64,000 bases of DNA, from positions 3,409,672 to 3,473,671 of the forward strand of contig NW_004624795.1 of the NCBI RefSeq assembly GCF_000247695.1, in the 5' to 3' direction. A program made the translations under genes and the position numbers. The DNA is from Heterocephalus glaber (lineage: Eukaryota > Chordata > Mammalia > Rodentia > Bathyergidae). Of the stretch, positions 44,111 to 57,870 are shown one piece after another. Within the stretch, counting starts at the first letter, position 1, and each line of letters begins with the position of its first letter. Under the pieces are notes generated by a model that made no database searches, had not been told where the DNA came from, and saw nothing but the letters and a program-made list of their open reading frames with translations.

Positions 44111-44234
44111 CCTCGAGGAGCCGCTGCCCCCCGCTCCCTGACGATGGGGGAACAATGAACTAGGCGCGGAGACCCCTCTCTCCCCCTCTCTTCTGGCCCC
44201 CTCCCCTCCCCTCTCCCCTCGACTCCTCTCCGAG
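44060..44234 (+). other. NEUROD2: NEUROD2 non-coding exon 1 (inferred)
   Basis: A strong donor CCGAG|GTAAGT at 44234/44235 pairs with the acceptor CCCACAG at 45257, giving a 1,023-bp intron in the 5' UTR, as in the known two-exon NEUROD2 structure. The 5' limit is uncertain. Confidence 0.65.
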
Positions 44235-44605
44235 GTAAGTTGTCCGAGAGGGAGCTGGGTCTGACCTGCCAAGCTGGGGGGGCTGCCTCGGCCGACACGA
44301 GGGTCCCCGAAGCCCCCCTCTCCAGAAGAGACCCCCTCATGGGGTGCGCATCCATCGGAGGCGCCCCGGGTCCCCCGACCCCAAGAGCTGCAGCTGGGGG
44401 CCTGCGGAGGGAGGGCTTCTGCCTGCGATGGGCTTGGAGGGGGGAAGGCAGGGTCCTGGTGTGGGGGCGCGTGGAAGCCGAGGTGGGGACCCTCGAGGCT
44501 GTCCTGAAGGAACCCACGACCTTTCCCCACCGCCACAAACAAGAGCAGGAAGCAAACAAATTTGGATTTTCCTCCCATTCCTCCCGAAATACAACGAGCT
44601 CCTGA

Positions 44606-46414
<1,809 letters not shown>

Positions 46415-47009
46415 GACTCGCGCCGGGCCCTCATTTTCTTCTTTCGCCTTTGCCCGCCCCTCCGCTCCAGCCCCCGAGGGCAGGGGCTCCCCGACCTGCC
46501 CGGCGCGCAAAGGGGCGCGGGGAGCCAGACAGCCCTGCGCGCTCCTGGGCAGCGCGGTCCGCAGCTGTGGGTGGCCCGACGTCCGGGGCGTCGCTTCCTC
46601 CCGGGGGACTCGCCTTCTCCCCCGAGGGGCTCCAGGCCCCTGTCCGGGGAGTGCGGCCCCAGGGACCCTCTCCGCCCGCTCCGTGGAGAGGCCCTGCCAG
46701 CCCCTTTTGGTTTCTCCTCCTCCTCCCCCAGGCCCAGAGGCGTCGGCGAGGGGCAGCTGAGCAGCGGGGTGTGCTTTTCCCCTTTCGTTATTATTTTAAA
46801 AGCAGACCCCCAGCTGCCACGGCCAGGCGCCCCCTCTTTCTCGCAGAGGGCAGAGCGCAGGCCTGGAAGGCCTTCCCCACCCCCTACCCTGAATCTCCGC
46901 GTTTTGCCATTTTAGTTTTGGCGGGAGGGGATGTGGATTGAAAGGAAAGAGAACAAGACAGTTTGTGACCAGATTACATTTGCCCTTTTCTTTTCTTTTT
47001 TTTTAAACA

Positions 47010-47015
47010 AATAAA
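47010..47015 (+). terminator. NEUROD2: NEUROD2 possible proximal polyadenylation signal
   Basis: AATAAA about 600 nt past the stop; another at 47098-47103. Use is not shown by sequence. Confidence 0.4.
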
Positions 47016-47120
47016 CATACAAATCAAGCTAAGAGGCGACGAAGGCCGAACTCAGAGTCCGGATTGGAAAGAAAACGCAGTAAGAACTTTTAGAAGCAAT
47101 AAAAGGCAAAAAAAAAAAAA

Positions 47121-47152
47121 TAGTACTACCAATAATAATAATAATAATAAAA
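47121..47152 (+). repeat. NEUROD2: AAT run in NEUROD2 3' UTR
   Basis: About six AAT units ending in AATAAAAAAG, just after an A-run. Confidence 0.8.
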
Positions 47153-47926
47153 AAGACACAAATATCTATGCAAGGAGGCTCTGACGGAGCCCAGGGCCCG
47201 GCCCGCCCGGGACGCCCCGCCCAGCGCGGGTCTGTGCACTTTGGTGAAGTGGGGGCTGCGCCCCCCCCCTCCCCGGTTCTTAACAATCAGTGACTCGGAG
47301 ATTTGGGGCCCCAGTGCCACTGCCCTCCCCTGCCCCGCCCCGTTGTTCGTCACACTGTTTTTTAAAAAACCTGTTTCCAGATCTGTACGAAATGGCAAAG
47401 CGTTGGGGTAGGCTTGGGGAGGGAGGGTCTGCGTGAGCGACACGCGCGCCCCGCACCGCACTCGCTCGCAGGCCCGACGCGGGAGTCCGGAGACCAGGGT
47501 GGTGCGCGTGCTGCCGCTTCCTCCCCGCGGCCACCTCTGGCCCCTCTGGGGTGAGGCCAAGGGGACGGAGACCTGGGGCGGCCCCGCCTGCCTGGACTGC
47601 GCCCGGGCTGGCGCCAGGCGCCGGAGATTCCGGGCGGCTGGAGAGCGGTTTGTGTCCTCCGTGTCCTCCGCCTTGGCCGGCGGTGGTTGGGGACAGTGGG
47701 GGGCACCTTCTGCAAAGTTCCCTGAAAGGGGCGCACAAGGGAACCTCACCGCCCCGTGGGCAGGGCGCCAGACAGCCAAACACACGATGCAAAAATGCAC
47801 ACGCACAGGGGACACACCCACACTCACCAACACACACGCAATTTTACCTTCTTCTTGTAGGGAAGATGAAACTCCCGTCGGACACCCGAAGTGCATTGCG
47901 TGATTCTGTTCAGTTTAATGACGATT

Positions 47927-47932
47927 AATAAA
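47927..47932 (+). terminator. NEUROD2: NEUROD2 distal polyadenylation signal
   Basis: AATAAA within TTAATAAATATTTATG. It is the last hexamer before repeat-rich intergenic DNA, so the main 3' end is probably near 47950. Confidence 0.7.
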
Positions 47933-48261
47933 TATTTATGTAAATGAGATGCAAAGACGACCCGGTTTCTCACGGTGGCCTCCTTTGATGGGGGGGTGGG
48001 GGGGTGGGACTGAGCCGGAGCTGGGGTGATGGAGGCAGAAAGGCCAGGTGACTTTCAGAGGACAGAGAGAGGGACCCTGGGCCTTCCTGAGGGGCATTTC
48101 CACCCCACAGACTCCCAACATCCACTCAGTGAGCACAGAAAGAAACAGCTCCCCTACCCCGCACGGGACCCAAACACACAGGCTCCAAACACAAAGCACT
48201 CAGCAGGTTTTCTTAGACTCTGTCCTCAACACTTTCCTCCCACTTCTTGTTATTTTATTTT

Positions 48262-48398
48262 AGTTTAGTTTTTGAGACAGGATCAGCCTGGCCTTGAACT
48301 CACTATGTAGCCCAGGCTGGCCCGGAACTCAAAGTGATCCTCCTGCCTCAGCCTCCCCAGTGCTGGGATCACAGGCCTGTGCCACCCTGCCCGGCCCC
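48262..48398 (-). repeat. B1 SINE with internal duplication
   Basis: CCTGGCCTTGAACTCACTATG followed by GCCCAGGCTGGCCCGGAACTC. Confidence 0.85.
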
Positions 48399-48399
48399 A

Positions 48400-51300
48400 C
48401 CTCCTTTTAGCACAGAGTATCTGTAGATCACTGAAAAGATGTTCAAGGTGGGAAGAGCAGGTCCTTATGCTATCCTGTGCTCTCTGCTGCAAGAAAGCAA
48501 ATGGGTAGAAATTGAGAGAACCATTGGAGTCAGAAAGGCATATTTTTCAATTAAAAAAATATTAGGTCATGAGGATGAAGTATTGATGGGGAAATCCCTT
48601 TTCCAACTTAAATTTGTGTTTCAGGGGATCACCTGTTTTAGCTGCAGTCGTGTTGGCGTTTTGGGGGTGTGTGGGGGAGGCTACCCGGTGAGGTGCAGCG
48701 GGATTGAATCAGAAGCCTGGGGTTCCATCTGGGGCAGGCGGCCTGCGGCCCCCAGTCCTGCCTCCTCCTCCTGTCTATTCTAGATGCAGGGAACCCATAC
48801 TGGGTTGGGCAGATGGGGGCACTGGGGAGGCCCTCTGGGGAGCAGGCCAGGTGCCCCTCCCTTCTTCCTCTCTGAGCTTCAGAAACTGTCAGCTCCGGAC
48901 TGGATTCTCTAAAGTCTTCCCTTCCTCTTCCCCTGCTCAGGGCCCATGGGGCCAGGACTTTTCTGAGAGCAGTCTGAATGCCTAAGACCTCCATCCTAAA
49001 GTGGGGTGCCCTGAGGACTCCTTGGAAGGGACTATTCCTGATCTGCTCGCTTTCCCCAAAACTCCTTCCCTCATCTTAGGCCACATGGGGTCGGGGTGCC
49101 CTGGGGGGTTGAGGTCAGGTGTGCGAAGGCTTGGTTGAGGGCTAGTTGGGTCCCCCAGCCCCAGATGAGACCTCCCTGCCTGGAGGAGGAAAAGGAAGTG
49201 CACCCTAAAGCCAAAGGGTAGTTTGGATGTGAGCTCAGCGGCAACCCCAAATGTCCGCACCAAAGCCCTAGTTTCAGGAGTAGAGGAGACGCTCTCTCTC
49301 TACCCCAGCGCACCGCCCCGCAGGACGGAGGACAGAGGACCGAGGCAGCAGAGCCCTCCCTGGCTGTGGAGGGTGTGGCCTTCCCCAAACCCTTTTCCAA
49401 TTCTCCTGCACTTGTCAGAGCCTTGCTGAAGTTCCTTCCAAATGTGCCACCTTCTCTGGAATCCTGAGCCTGCCTCTCCAGAGACCGCAGGCTGAGCCCT
49501 CGTCCCCAGACCACTGCACTGGTGGCTGCTAACAGGAGCTTCAAGAGCTCTGAGTCACCCTCTTTTGGGAGAAAGGAAGCAGCCGTCTTTCTTGTCCTCC
49601 GCTTCTGTTGGGGTGTGGAGGAGGCCACAGAGCCAGACCTGGCCTGAAGCAGGCAGGGCTGCTTGCGGTGCAGGGCAGGCCTGGCAGGAGAGACTGGAGC
49701 TGAAAGGACCTGGCAACCATGCTGAGGCCTAATTCTCATCTTGCCCTGGAAAGAAGGCCAACTGGGCTTCTCTCCCACTCAGCAGGTCTCCCAGAACTTG
49801 CTGTGAACTCCGGGGCTGGGTGGGCTCCAGGTGGGAGCAGAGGACCCCTCCACGTGGCTCCCAGCCTGGCCACACACGCCCTCGAATCCCTCTTCCACCC
49901 TCGCCGGGCTGCTCGGTTGTGCTCCGGAAGCCAGCTCCCAGCCCCTTTCGAGGATGCTGCTGACTCTCAGGCCTCCGAGCCTGCGGCTGAGTCTGGCGGC
50001 GGAGGCACCGGGTCCCTTTTGGGGAAGGGGCCCGAGCCCCCGGCCTTCCGTGGGTCCCTCCCGCCGCCCCTTCCCCGCTCCTGCGCCTTCCCCACGCTCC
50101 CTGCGCTTCCGCTGCACTCTGCGCTCTTCCGCCCTGCTCCCCAACCCTTAACTTCCCTGGGAGCCGGAGATGAGCAGGAGAAGAAGATGTGCATGGACAC
50201 GCGGCCCCAGACGACCCCGCCGACCGTGGCTGGGCTCCTCTCCCTCCTGCCTGCCGGGCACTCAGCGAGGCTCGCGGACAGAGGGAGGGGGAGGCGGCCA
50301 CGACGGCGTGGGGGCCACGGGAGGAGGCGGGAGGGACGTCCTTCTGGCTGCAGCTCGAGCAGCGAGCAGCGGGGTCTCCAAGCTCTCACCAGCCGCTCGG
50401 CTCCACGCTGCCCGCAGAGCTGGGTCTGGGTTCAATCAGGAAGGCGTTTTCCCCTGAATTTTCCAGCCCTGTCTCTCTTCCAGTGTTTGGGCATTTCGGT
50501 GATATCTCTGAATCCAGGCCATTTGCCCATCTGGCAAGAAGGGAAAGCCGGAAAGCTGCTGCTGCCTCTCCCCACACCGCTTACCTCCCTGCTGGCCAGG
50601 ACCTGGACAGAGCCCCTGACTTCATCCTCACGGAGGACAACCCAGTACCACTGGGAGAAGCTGGGCCCGGGAGGGTCGGCCACAGGGAAGCCCTGGCACT
50701 CTGGCTACTCTGCAGGCTGTGCCCGCTTCCGTTTTTTCCCTTTCACTGGCAGGTCGGCAGGCTGGTGGCTGCAGGATTGGTGGGCAGAGGTCAGGGAATT
50801 TGTTCCCTTTGGTGCAACTTTGCTTGGTTCTCTCCCTCCCAACCTGTAGCAGGATGTCACCTGCTCCTAGGGAACTCTGTTGATTTCGGGGAGGCACTGG
50901 TGGCTGGGGTGAATCTGGATTCCACTGTTTAGTTCTCAAGGAAATTAGGGAGAGAGAGAGGCAGCAGAGGTCCGACCTGGGCAGCCTGGGCATTGACCTC
51001 CACTCCTGAGCCCCTAAGCAGGAGCGAGGGCAGCCAGGACCCTGCCCTGACTTCTCCCAGCCTGGGAGGGGACAGACAGGCCCACCTGCCCCATCACGAC
51101 AAGCTTCCTACTCACAGCCCAAGATGCTATTTCTTCCTTCTGGGCTGGGACAAAGTGACACCTGGACTACAAGGAAACTTGCAACCCTGCCCTGTTCGGG
51201 TCCCTAAGCAGCTTCTACCCTTCTGTCCTACATCTTTGAAAATTCTCGACAAAGTTTCCCTAGGTGAGAAGAGGGCACCATGCTGGTGCTGGACAGAAAG

Positions 51301-51600
51301 GCTGTTCTGATAAACTTTTTCCATCCTAAAGCACTGGGCTAGCAGCCCCAGCCCGGGCCTTCCAGTGGAAAAGGCAGAGACCAGGTGGGCAGGCAGGGGA
51401 GGGCGCAGAGCTGCAGGAGTGGGGCCATCCTAACCCCCTGGTTAAGGGGCAGGAACCCCTGAGGGCCAGCCGTAGGGAGGGAGCTGGGGCACAGCATTGG
51501 ATGGGGACACCCAGATGTGCGCTCGGCTTTTTCTTGCCAGGTCCAGGCCAGAGCATTGTGTGGTCCCCAGGGCTGGTCGGGCTGCCGAGTTCCACTCCCT
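48400..51600. other. Intergenic downstream of NEUROD2
   Basis: Unique GC-rich DNA. Long open frames, such as one over 49719-50849, show no recognisable domain and lie in low-complexity Pro/Ser/Arg-rich context, so no gene is called. Confidence 0.5.
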
Positions 51601-52607
51601 TAGTGTGTGTGTGCCGTGTGCCCAGTGTTCGCTTTGCTTCCCTCTCTCTGGAATTAATTGAATTAGGAACGGGTCTTCCCAGGGCTCTCCTGCCTCCTGC
51701 CTGAGGTTGCTCTGGCCAGGAGGCCAAAGCTGCAAGGTCAGGTCCCGCTGGGGCTGCAGAAGCCCCCAAGCCCCTTTGGGGACCCTCGTGCCAGTTCCCA
51801 CCCTCAGCCAAGTCCTTGCCAAGGGCACAGCTGGGCGGGGTCTGGGCAGTCCGCCCGGCTTGGGACATCTGTTCTCGCCAGAGCCGAGCTGCATTAAAGG
51901 GGTGGGGGTAGGGGGCGCAGAACCAACCCCTCCTGCCTAGGCCAACGCCTGCTTCTGGACCGAAGGCTGAGGCAGGAGAGGACACCCAACTCTCTCCGTA
52001 GTTTTTTCTTCTCCCTTGGGAACAGCTCAAACATTAGGGTGGGGAGGGGGCTCCCTCCTCTGTTCATCTCACCCACTTCTCAAGCTGATGCCGCCCCAGT
52101 CCCGTCTCCCGCAGGGCAGCAAGGCACCCGGCTCTGCCCGAGTCTCCGCAGCCCCCGGAGGCGCGCGCACCGGGATGGCGGCTCAGAACCCGCTTGCTGC
52201 GAACTCGCTCCTCCCGGCTCCGGGCGAGGCCAGGCCGCCGAGGGGGGAGGGCTAGAAACAGCTCAATTAAAATATCAAAAACCTTTGGGTTTCTATGAAG
52301 GGCAGGATGGTGTTAAAAAAAAAAAAAATCAGCCACAAAGCCCCATAAACAAAACCAAATCCAAATCCTTAACTCCTGATCCTCCTGGCGAAAAAGAGAA
52401 GCGCAGTCCCTTCTCCCTGTGTGCGTGTGCGCAGCTCCCACCTGGCCCAGCCCGCCGGAGGCGCGGTCCCCACCCCAGCGCCCTGGCGCCCAGCCCAGGT
52501 CGCCCCCTGCCCACCCTTCGCTCGCGTGTTGGTGCCAGTCTGTGCCACTCAGCCGGTGCCCGGTGCCAGGCGCGGGGGGAAGGCGGGGAGGAGCCGAGGC
52601 TCCAGCT

Positions 52608-52730
52608 TAAATTCCATGGCATCTGTTCATTATTATACAGTGAGGATTTTTATATGGACAGCTAAATTAAAGACAGATTTTTGCCAGAATTGCAGATCCC
52701 ATAAAAATGATGACACAGGATGGGGGCTTT
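52608..52730. promoter_or_regulatory. Candidate conserved element E with proneural E-box
   Basis: AT-rich island with CATCTG (52620-52625, the CAGATG E-box), TTCATTATTATACAG, GCTAAATTAAAGACAG and CATAAAAATGATGACAC. No repeat similarity. Confidence 0.5.
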
Positions 52731-53869
52731 TTCTTTTCTTTTCTTTTAAGAAACATTTTAGAAACACAACCTCCCAAGCCACAACCCAAACACCTCCGGG
52801 CCGCTCCTCTGCTGAGGGTGAATTTTCTTCCTCACGTTTTCCCCTCCACTGGCTGCCCAGGGAGAACCAACTCCCAGTGCTCTCCGTGCCCAGCTTGCTC
52901 TCAGATGCCCAGTGGCCACTAGCTCACTGGCACAGTGGCTGGCTGGAGCAGAGGCAAGAGGGCCAGGTCAGCACGGAGGGTAGGTGCAAACAGGAGCCGG
53001 AAGGACGCCCGGGCGGAAGGCAGCGCCAGGGGACGCAGCCACGGCTCGACCTGTCTGTGTTCCTATTGCAAAGGGAAGGCTGCGTGCCCAGCGGGCTGCC
53101 ACGGGCCTGTGGGCAGCGGTGGGGACCAGGTCAGGTGCGGGTGCCATCTGGGGAGGGACACAGGACAGCACCCAGTTCCCCCTTCCAGTGCAGAGACAAC
53201 CAAGAAGGAGGCATGTTTGCAGTTTGGGGAAGTTCCGGGACTTCAAATCTCAGAGCTTCTAGACTGCTGGCACCTGCACTTGGGTGTCTAGAACTAGCTG
53301 GCTCCCCATTTCTAGGGTACCCAAAGGGTCCCCTGGCGGATGAGGGTGGAGGGGGGTGCAGACCTCCCAGACTTCAGCATTGGCCACCACTCAACTCTGC
53401 TGCTCAGGGTGTTTCCGGGCAGGCCACACTGGGAGGGTGGAGGTTGGGCTCATCCCTGGGGTTCCACCAGGGCTCCCCCAAATCAGTGGGAGCCATTCTT
53501 TTTTTTCTTTCTTCCTTTTAAAATATATTTTCAGGGAAGGAAAATGACTATGTGCAGAGTTCTGTGCCCACCAGACAATGGCTGCATCTCTCTACGTCTG
53601 TCTGTGACTCTGTCGGTGTAGCTGTCTGCTCGTCTCCCGGTTCGGAGCTGACAGGGTTCCTATCAGAAGAGTGAGTGAAGGGACATCTGTGTGCAGAATG
53701 ACTGCCTACCCGAACCTGCCAATCGCTCCTGGCACAAGCTGGGTAACAAATGCCTGTTACCTCGGAATGCTGGGGGTGGGGTGGGGAGGGCGCCTGGCAC
53801 CGCCCGCTGCCAGCCCTGCCAAGGCCCCCTCCTGCCCGCTGCAGGTCCCGCCGCCTCCCTGAGCTGGGG

Positions 53870-53935
53870 TTCTACAGAATTGGATTATTCAATAATTAGC
53901 AGTGATTAGAAAATTTGGGTGTCACTTAGCCGGGC
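53870..53935. promoter_or_regulatory. Candidate conserved element F
   Basis: Dense homeodomain cores within 66 bp: TGGATTATTC, CAATAATTAG and AGTGATTAG, flanked by GC-rich DNA. Confidence 0.45.
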
Positions 53936-54954
53936 CAACCCCACCTCCACCGCCACCCAGTGCGCTCCATCTGCGTCTGCGTTGTTCCAGGTGAACCCTG
54001 GGCTTCCACAGAGGTGGGTGACCGGTGGTCAGGAGGCCCTGGCTCATGGAGGCGGGAGAGGGGTCTCTGGAGGGAAGGATTCCACCAAAGTTGCTAGGAG
54101 GAGTTTCTGTCCCCATGAAGTGCAGATCTGTGTAGATGGGGCCTTTGGGCAGAGACCCCAAGTGACTGGGTTTGGGTCTCTCTGCACCCCAGCCAGGGCC
54201 ACCCCCACAGGGCAGGCCTCAGCTTGGGCAGCTGCTGTGGGGCACGGGAGGAGGGCGGAGAGCACATCTAGAATTCCGAGACATCTGTTCACCCAGGAGG
54301 GAGACACCTCCAGGAAAGTGGGGCGCCTGGCGCCGCCGCCCTGCGCTGCAGCACTTGGATGGGGTGGGAGTGGGGCCTGGGACCCACCCCACCCCGCACC
54401 CCAGGCCGCCGAGGCCCCAGGAGTCCAGGACTGGCTGCCCCAAGCAGGGTGCTGGGAGGGGAGTGGTGCAGGAATGCGTTGTGCACCGGGCCCTCCCCCC
54501 AGACCCCCACTACACAACCTCAGTCACCGCAACTCTGACTCACGGCCAGGTAAACGCTGTGCTGTGGGGCCGGGGATGTCCCAACCCAAGTTCAGCCAAC
54601 TTTATTGAGCGCGGGGTTAGGCTGGGTCTGGGCTGGGGCAGGGACATCCAGGTTCTTCAGGCTGGGGAGGCGTTCCCGGCAGCCACACCCTCTCCTGTCT
54701 GCGCCCCGCCTGGGGCCTCCCAGCCAGGCCTGGGGCCCTGGACTTTCTGCAGCCACCTGTCACTTTCCCACCCACTCCCCACTGGCAGGAGCTTCGGCCC
54801 CCAGGCTGTGCAGGAGCCAGTTCCAGCCCCACCTCCCACCAGGCCTCCCAGATCACCCCTGCCTCTGTGGTGCCCTGGCCTGGCACCTGCCCCTCCACCA
54901 GGGCTGCCCTAGCTGGGCCAACGGAGGCCAGGCCTCTCAGCTGGGAAATGTCCA

Positions 54955-55060
54955 TGTGGTTGCTACTTAAAAACTGATTTATGAGGCCATGGCGGCGCGG
55001 AGGCTTGGCCTGCAGTCCTGGTAGTAATCAAGGGCATATGCCCATCTCGCCTGGCACTGC
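54955..55060. promoter_or_regulatory. Candidate conserved element G with palindromic E-box
   Basis: Perfect 12-bp palindrome GGGCATATGCCC (55032-55043) centred on a CATATG E-box, preceded by TAGTAATCAA and an AT-rich patch near 54965-54980. Confidence 0.4.
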
Positions 55061-56115
55061 CCAGCCCGTGAGCCCAGCCCTGGCCTCTGCTCTCCTGCTG
55101 GGGAGAGAGAGGCCAAAGCTCCAGTCTTCTTCTCTGAGCCACCGCTCTCCTCCTGCACCCTCTTCCCTTTGCTCCTCCTCCTCTTCTTCCCTTCCCTCTC
55201 TCCCTCCTCCTGCCCTCCCTTCTCCTCTCCCAAGTGGCACGGACCAGCCTGTGTGCCGGGCTGGCGCTCACAGCTGCAGCCCATCTGCCATGATTGAATG
55301 GTGACAGTGATGAGACAGGAGTTGGGGGAATGGGGGACACGGGGCCACCCCGCCACCCCTCTGGTGCCAGCCCTCCGGTACCCCCTTGACCTCTGGAGGG
55401 GACGTCAGTTTCCTGGTGCAGGGTGGGGGACCCCTCCTCCTCCTCCTCCTCCTCCTCCTTCTCCTCCTCTCCAAGAGTGAGGGAATTCCTTTCCCTCCAA
55501 CCAGATTCCTGAGAAGGAAACCCGGCAAGAAAGAAGGAGCAGAGGCATGGGTAGGAATAGGAAAGGAGAGTCAGAGGGCCCGGAAGAGCAGCCCAGGAGA
55601 AGGGAGAAGACAAATCCCCAGCCAGGTGCTAAGTGGGAGCCGGGGTGGGCAGGGAGGCACTGTGGGGGGAGGCCCAGGTCCTGATGGGAGCATCTGTGAG
55701 AATCCCTGGTGGGGACACCCAGTGCCCTGTGCCCCCAGACCCTGCATTCCCCTTGGTGTGGAAACCTCCTGCCTCCTTCTCTTCAAGAGTAAATTTGGGG
55801 AATTGCAGCCCTCCTTGGTGCCCAGAGCGGACCTAAGTAAGGTCCTGAGGTCAAAACAAGAAGGTGCTGTTAAACATGAAGAAGAGGTTCCCAGCTGAGC
55901 TGAGCCTGGCAGGGCAGAGAATGCAGCAACAGCAACAACAAGGAAAGCAGCGCACACTTGCACATATTACATATTAGTAGTTGACTTAAGCCTTATACAT
56001 GAGGTGGCAATCATCCCAACAAGGGGGTTGAGGTTGGGAGGCACATGTGCCAGCTTGTAGTCTAGGCCTGTCTTCTCTCTTGGTGGGAAAGGAGATTAAC
56101 GGGGGGGGGTCCCAA
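55060..56115. other. Intergenic with trinucleotide run
   Basis: Unique DNA with a CTC run at 55436-55472. A weak MIR-like patch is near 55955-56030. No gene was recognised. Confidence 0.4.
55436..55472 (+). repeat. CTC trinucleotide run
   Basis: About a dozen CTC units with one TTC interruption. Confidence 0.9.
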
Positions 56116-56121
56116 ACTTTT

Positions 56122-56250
56122 CAGCCAGGCATGGTGGCACACACCTGTCATCCCAGCACTCAGGAGGCTGAGGCAGGAGGATCACTGAGAGTTTGAGGTC
56201 AGCCTGGACTACATAGGGAGACCCTGTCTCAAAACAACAACAAAAAACTT
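56122..56250 (+). repeat. B1 SINE
   Basis: CAGCCAGGCATGGTGGCACA to the CAAAACAACAACAAAAAAC tail. Confidence 0.88.
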
Positions 56251-56259
56251 TTCAGCTAG

Positions 56260-56342
56260 AGATCCAGGGTCCCCTCCCCTACTAGGGGGGAAACCCAGGG
56301 CCTTCCACATTCAAGGCCCCAGAGCCAGAGCCCTAGCCCTCC
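56260..56342 (-). repeat. Degenerate dID-type fragment
   Basis: AGGGGGGAAACCCAGGGCCT and CCAGAGCCCTAGCCCTCC resemble reverse dID. Confidence 0.4.
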
Positions 56343-57554
56343 AATGCTTTCTTTCTACTTACTGCTCTCCTGCCTTTCCTCTTCCTGTCCATGCCCCTCA
56401 GCCCAAACGCACCCAGCACCCTCTCTCCACAGAAGGCCACACCTCTGCCCCTCGATGCCCACATGGGAATGGAGGAAATGGCTGAGGAGCCCCTCCTGTC
56501 CCTGCCTCCCCTCAAGGAAGCCACGCATGTGCATTCCACTGCACAGAGCCTCACCTTCCTGGCCAGGGCAGCTGCTGCGCTCCCTGAGGCCCTGGAGGAT
56601 GAGGCCATTTGGAACAGCTTCGGGAGGAGAGGGACTTCCTGCTGGGGGAGTGGCTGGGCCCCCCGGGAAGCTGGGGGGCTACATCTGGCTGGCTTCCTCC
56701 CCTGTCCCCCAACACTAGAGACTGTCTGGGTCCTCTACATCCTCTCTTGTTCCTACCAGTGGCCTCCCCACCTCCTGCTTCCTCTTTCTCCAGTCTCTCC
56801 TTCTTTACTCCATTCTTGCGCATTCTTTCTTCTTCCTTTTCTTCTTTTTTCTCTCCCTCACCTTTCTCTATCCTCTCTCCCTAGTTATATGATAACCTCT
56901 TCAGTCCTGGAAAATCTCTCCCTACCAGGAGAGCAGGGATCCACATGTCCCAGGAATCCCACAGCTAAGGGGCTCTGGCAGGAGAGCCGGCCCCAGCATC
57001 CGGTCTCACTGGAAGGGAGTTTTTCTCTCAAGAGAGGAGAGAGGAACCCATAATCCAATCTTATGGATAAGCATTAAGCAGTTGCCAAATCCCTGCAATC
57101 CCCAGAACAAATCCAGATCAACATTGTTGTCCACTTGCCCAACGCAAATTGTGATAAGGAACCAGGTGGCAAGTTATCTGGGAGGCCAAGGCGAGCATTC
57201 CCCACCTGACTCCTTGCCCCGAGAACCTCAACTCCCCCAGAGCAAGGTGGCACCCAGAAGGGACCGGTGGAGGCCGCGGAAGTCACGCATGCAGGTCTCC
57301 CTGCTTCGGGTCCTCACCGGACTTGCAGTTCCTGCCCCCGAGGGGCAGAGAGGGGCGGACGGCTGCGTGGGAGCCTGCATGGGCCAGAGGCTGGGCCTGA
57401 GTTCAGGGTGTAGGTCATGCTTTTCTTGCCCTCTATCCTCTCATCTCGGCCTCCCTGGCCTGGGTCTCTCTCTTCTCGCTTCGCTTTTCCATCCCTCCTT
57501 CAGGCCTTCGCCCATTCCCAGCATTCCCAGGCCCCTTCCTCCCACCCTTGCTGA

Positions 57555-57870
57555 ACCCAGGCACGCAGGCCGGGTTTCAGCACCGCGGACAGAGGCAGGG
57601 CGGGCGGGCCCCGCTCTCTCGGCCGGGCGCGCTTGAGCGTGCGCGTGTGCACGCCGTGTCCGTGCCTCTCGGGCACACTCCTGTGGGCGTCTCCGCGCGC
57701 ATCTGCGTGTTTGTATCTGTCTGCGCCGTGTCCCCGCCTGCTCCTCCGAGTCCCCGGCTGGGAGAGGGGACGGGATGGGACGCTCCGTTCCGGAGCTGGG
57801 GGCGGCAGCGGGTGGCTCGGTGTCCCAGCCGGTCCTGGGGGCGTCATCCCTGCCCAGACGCGCCAGGCGC
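57555..57870. other. Orphan CpG-rich block
   Basis: Dense CpG with several CGCGC words, about 10 kb past the NEUROD2 3' end, with no gene recognised. Possible lncRNA promoter or distal CpG island. Confidence 0.4.

Larger units (their letters stand above)
46415..47950 (+). other. NEUROD2: NEUROD2 3' UTR
   Basis: About 1.53 kb from the stop to just past the distal AATAAA, close to the human length. The AT-rich stretch at 46965-47160 has further AATAAA hexamers and an AAT run. Confidence 0.75.

Noticed and set aside
49719..50849. 376-codon plus-strand open frame
   Set aside because: No recognisable domain, low-complexity Pro/Arg/Ser composition, no promoter or CpG island at its start. GC-rich DNA gives such frames by chance.
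52421..53521. 366-codon plus-strand open frame
   Set aside because: Runs through AT-rich non-coding elements and has no domain or homology that I can recognise.
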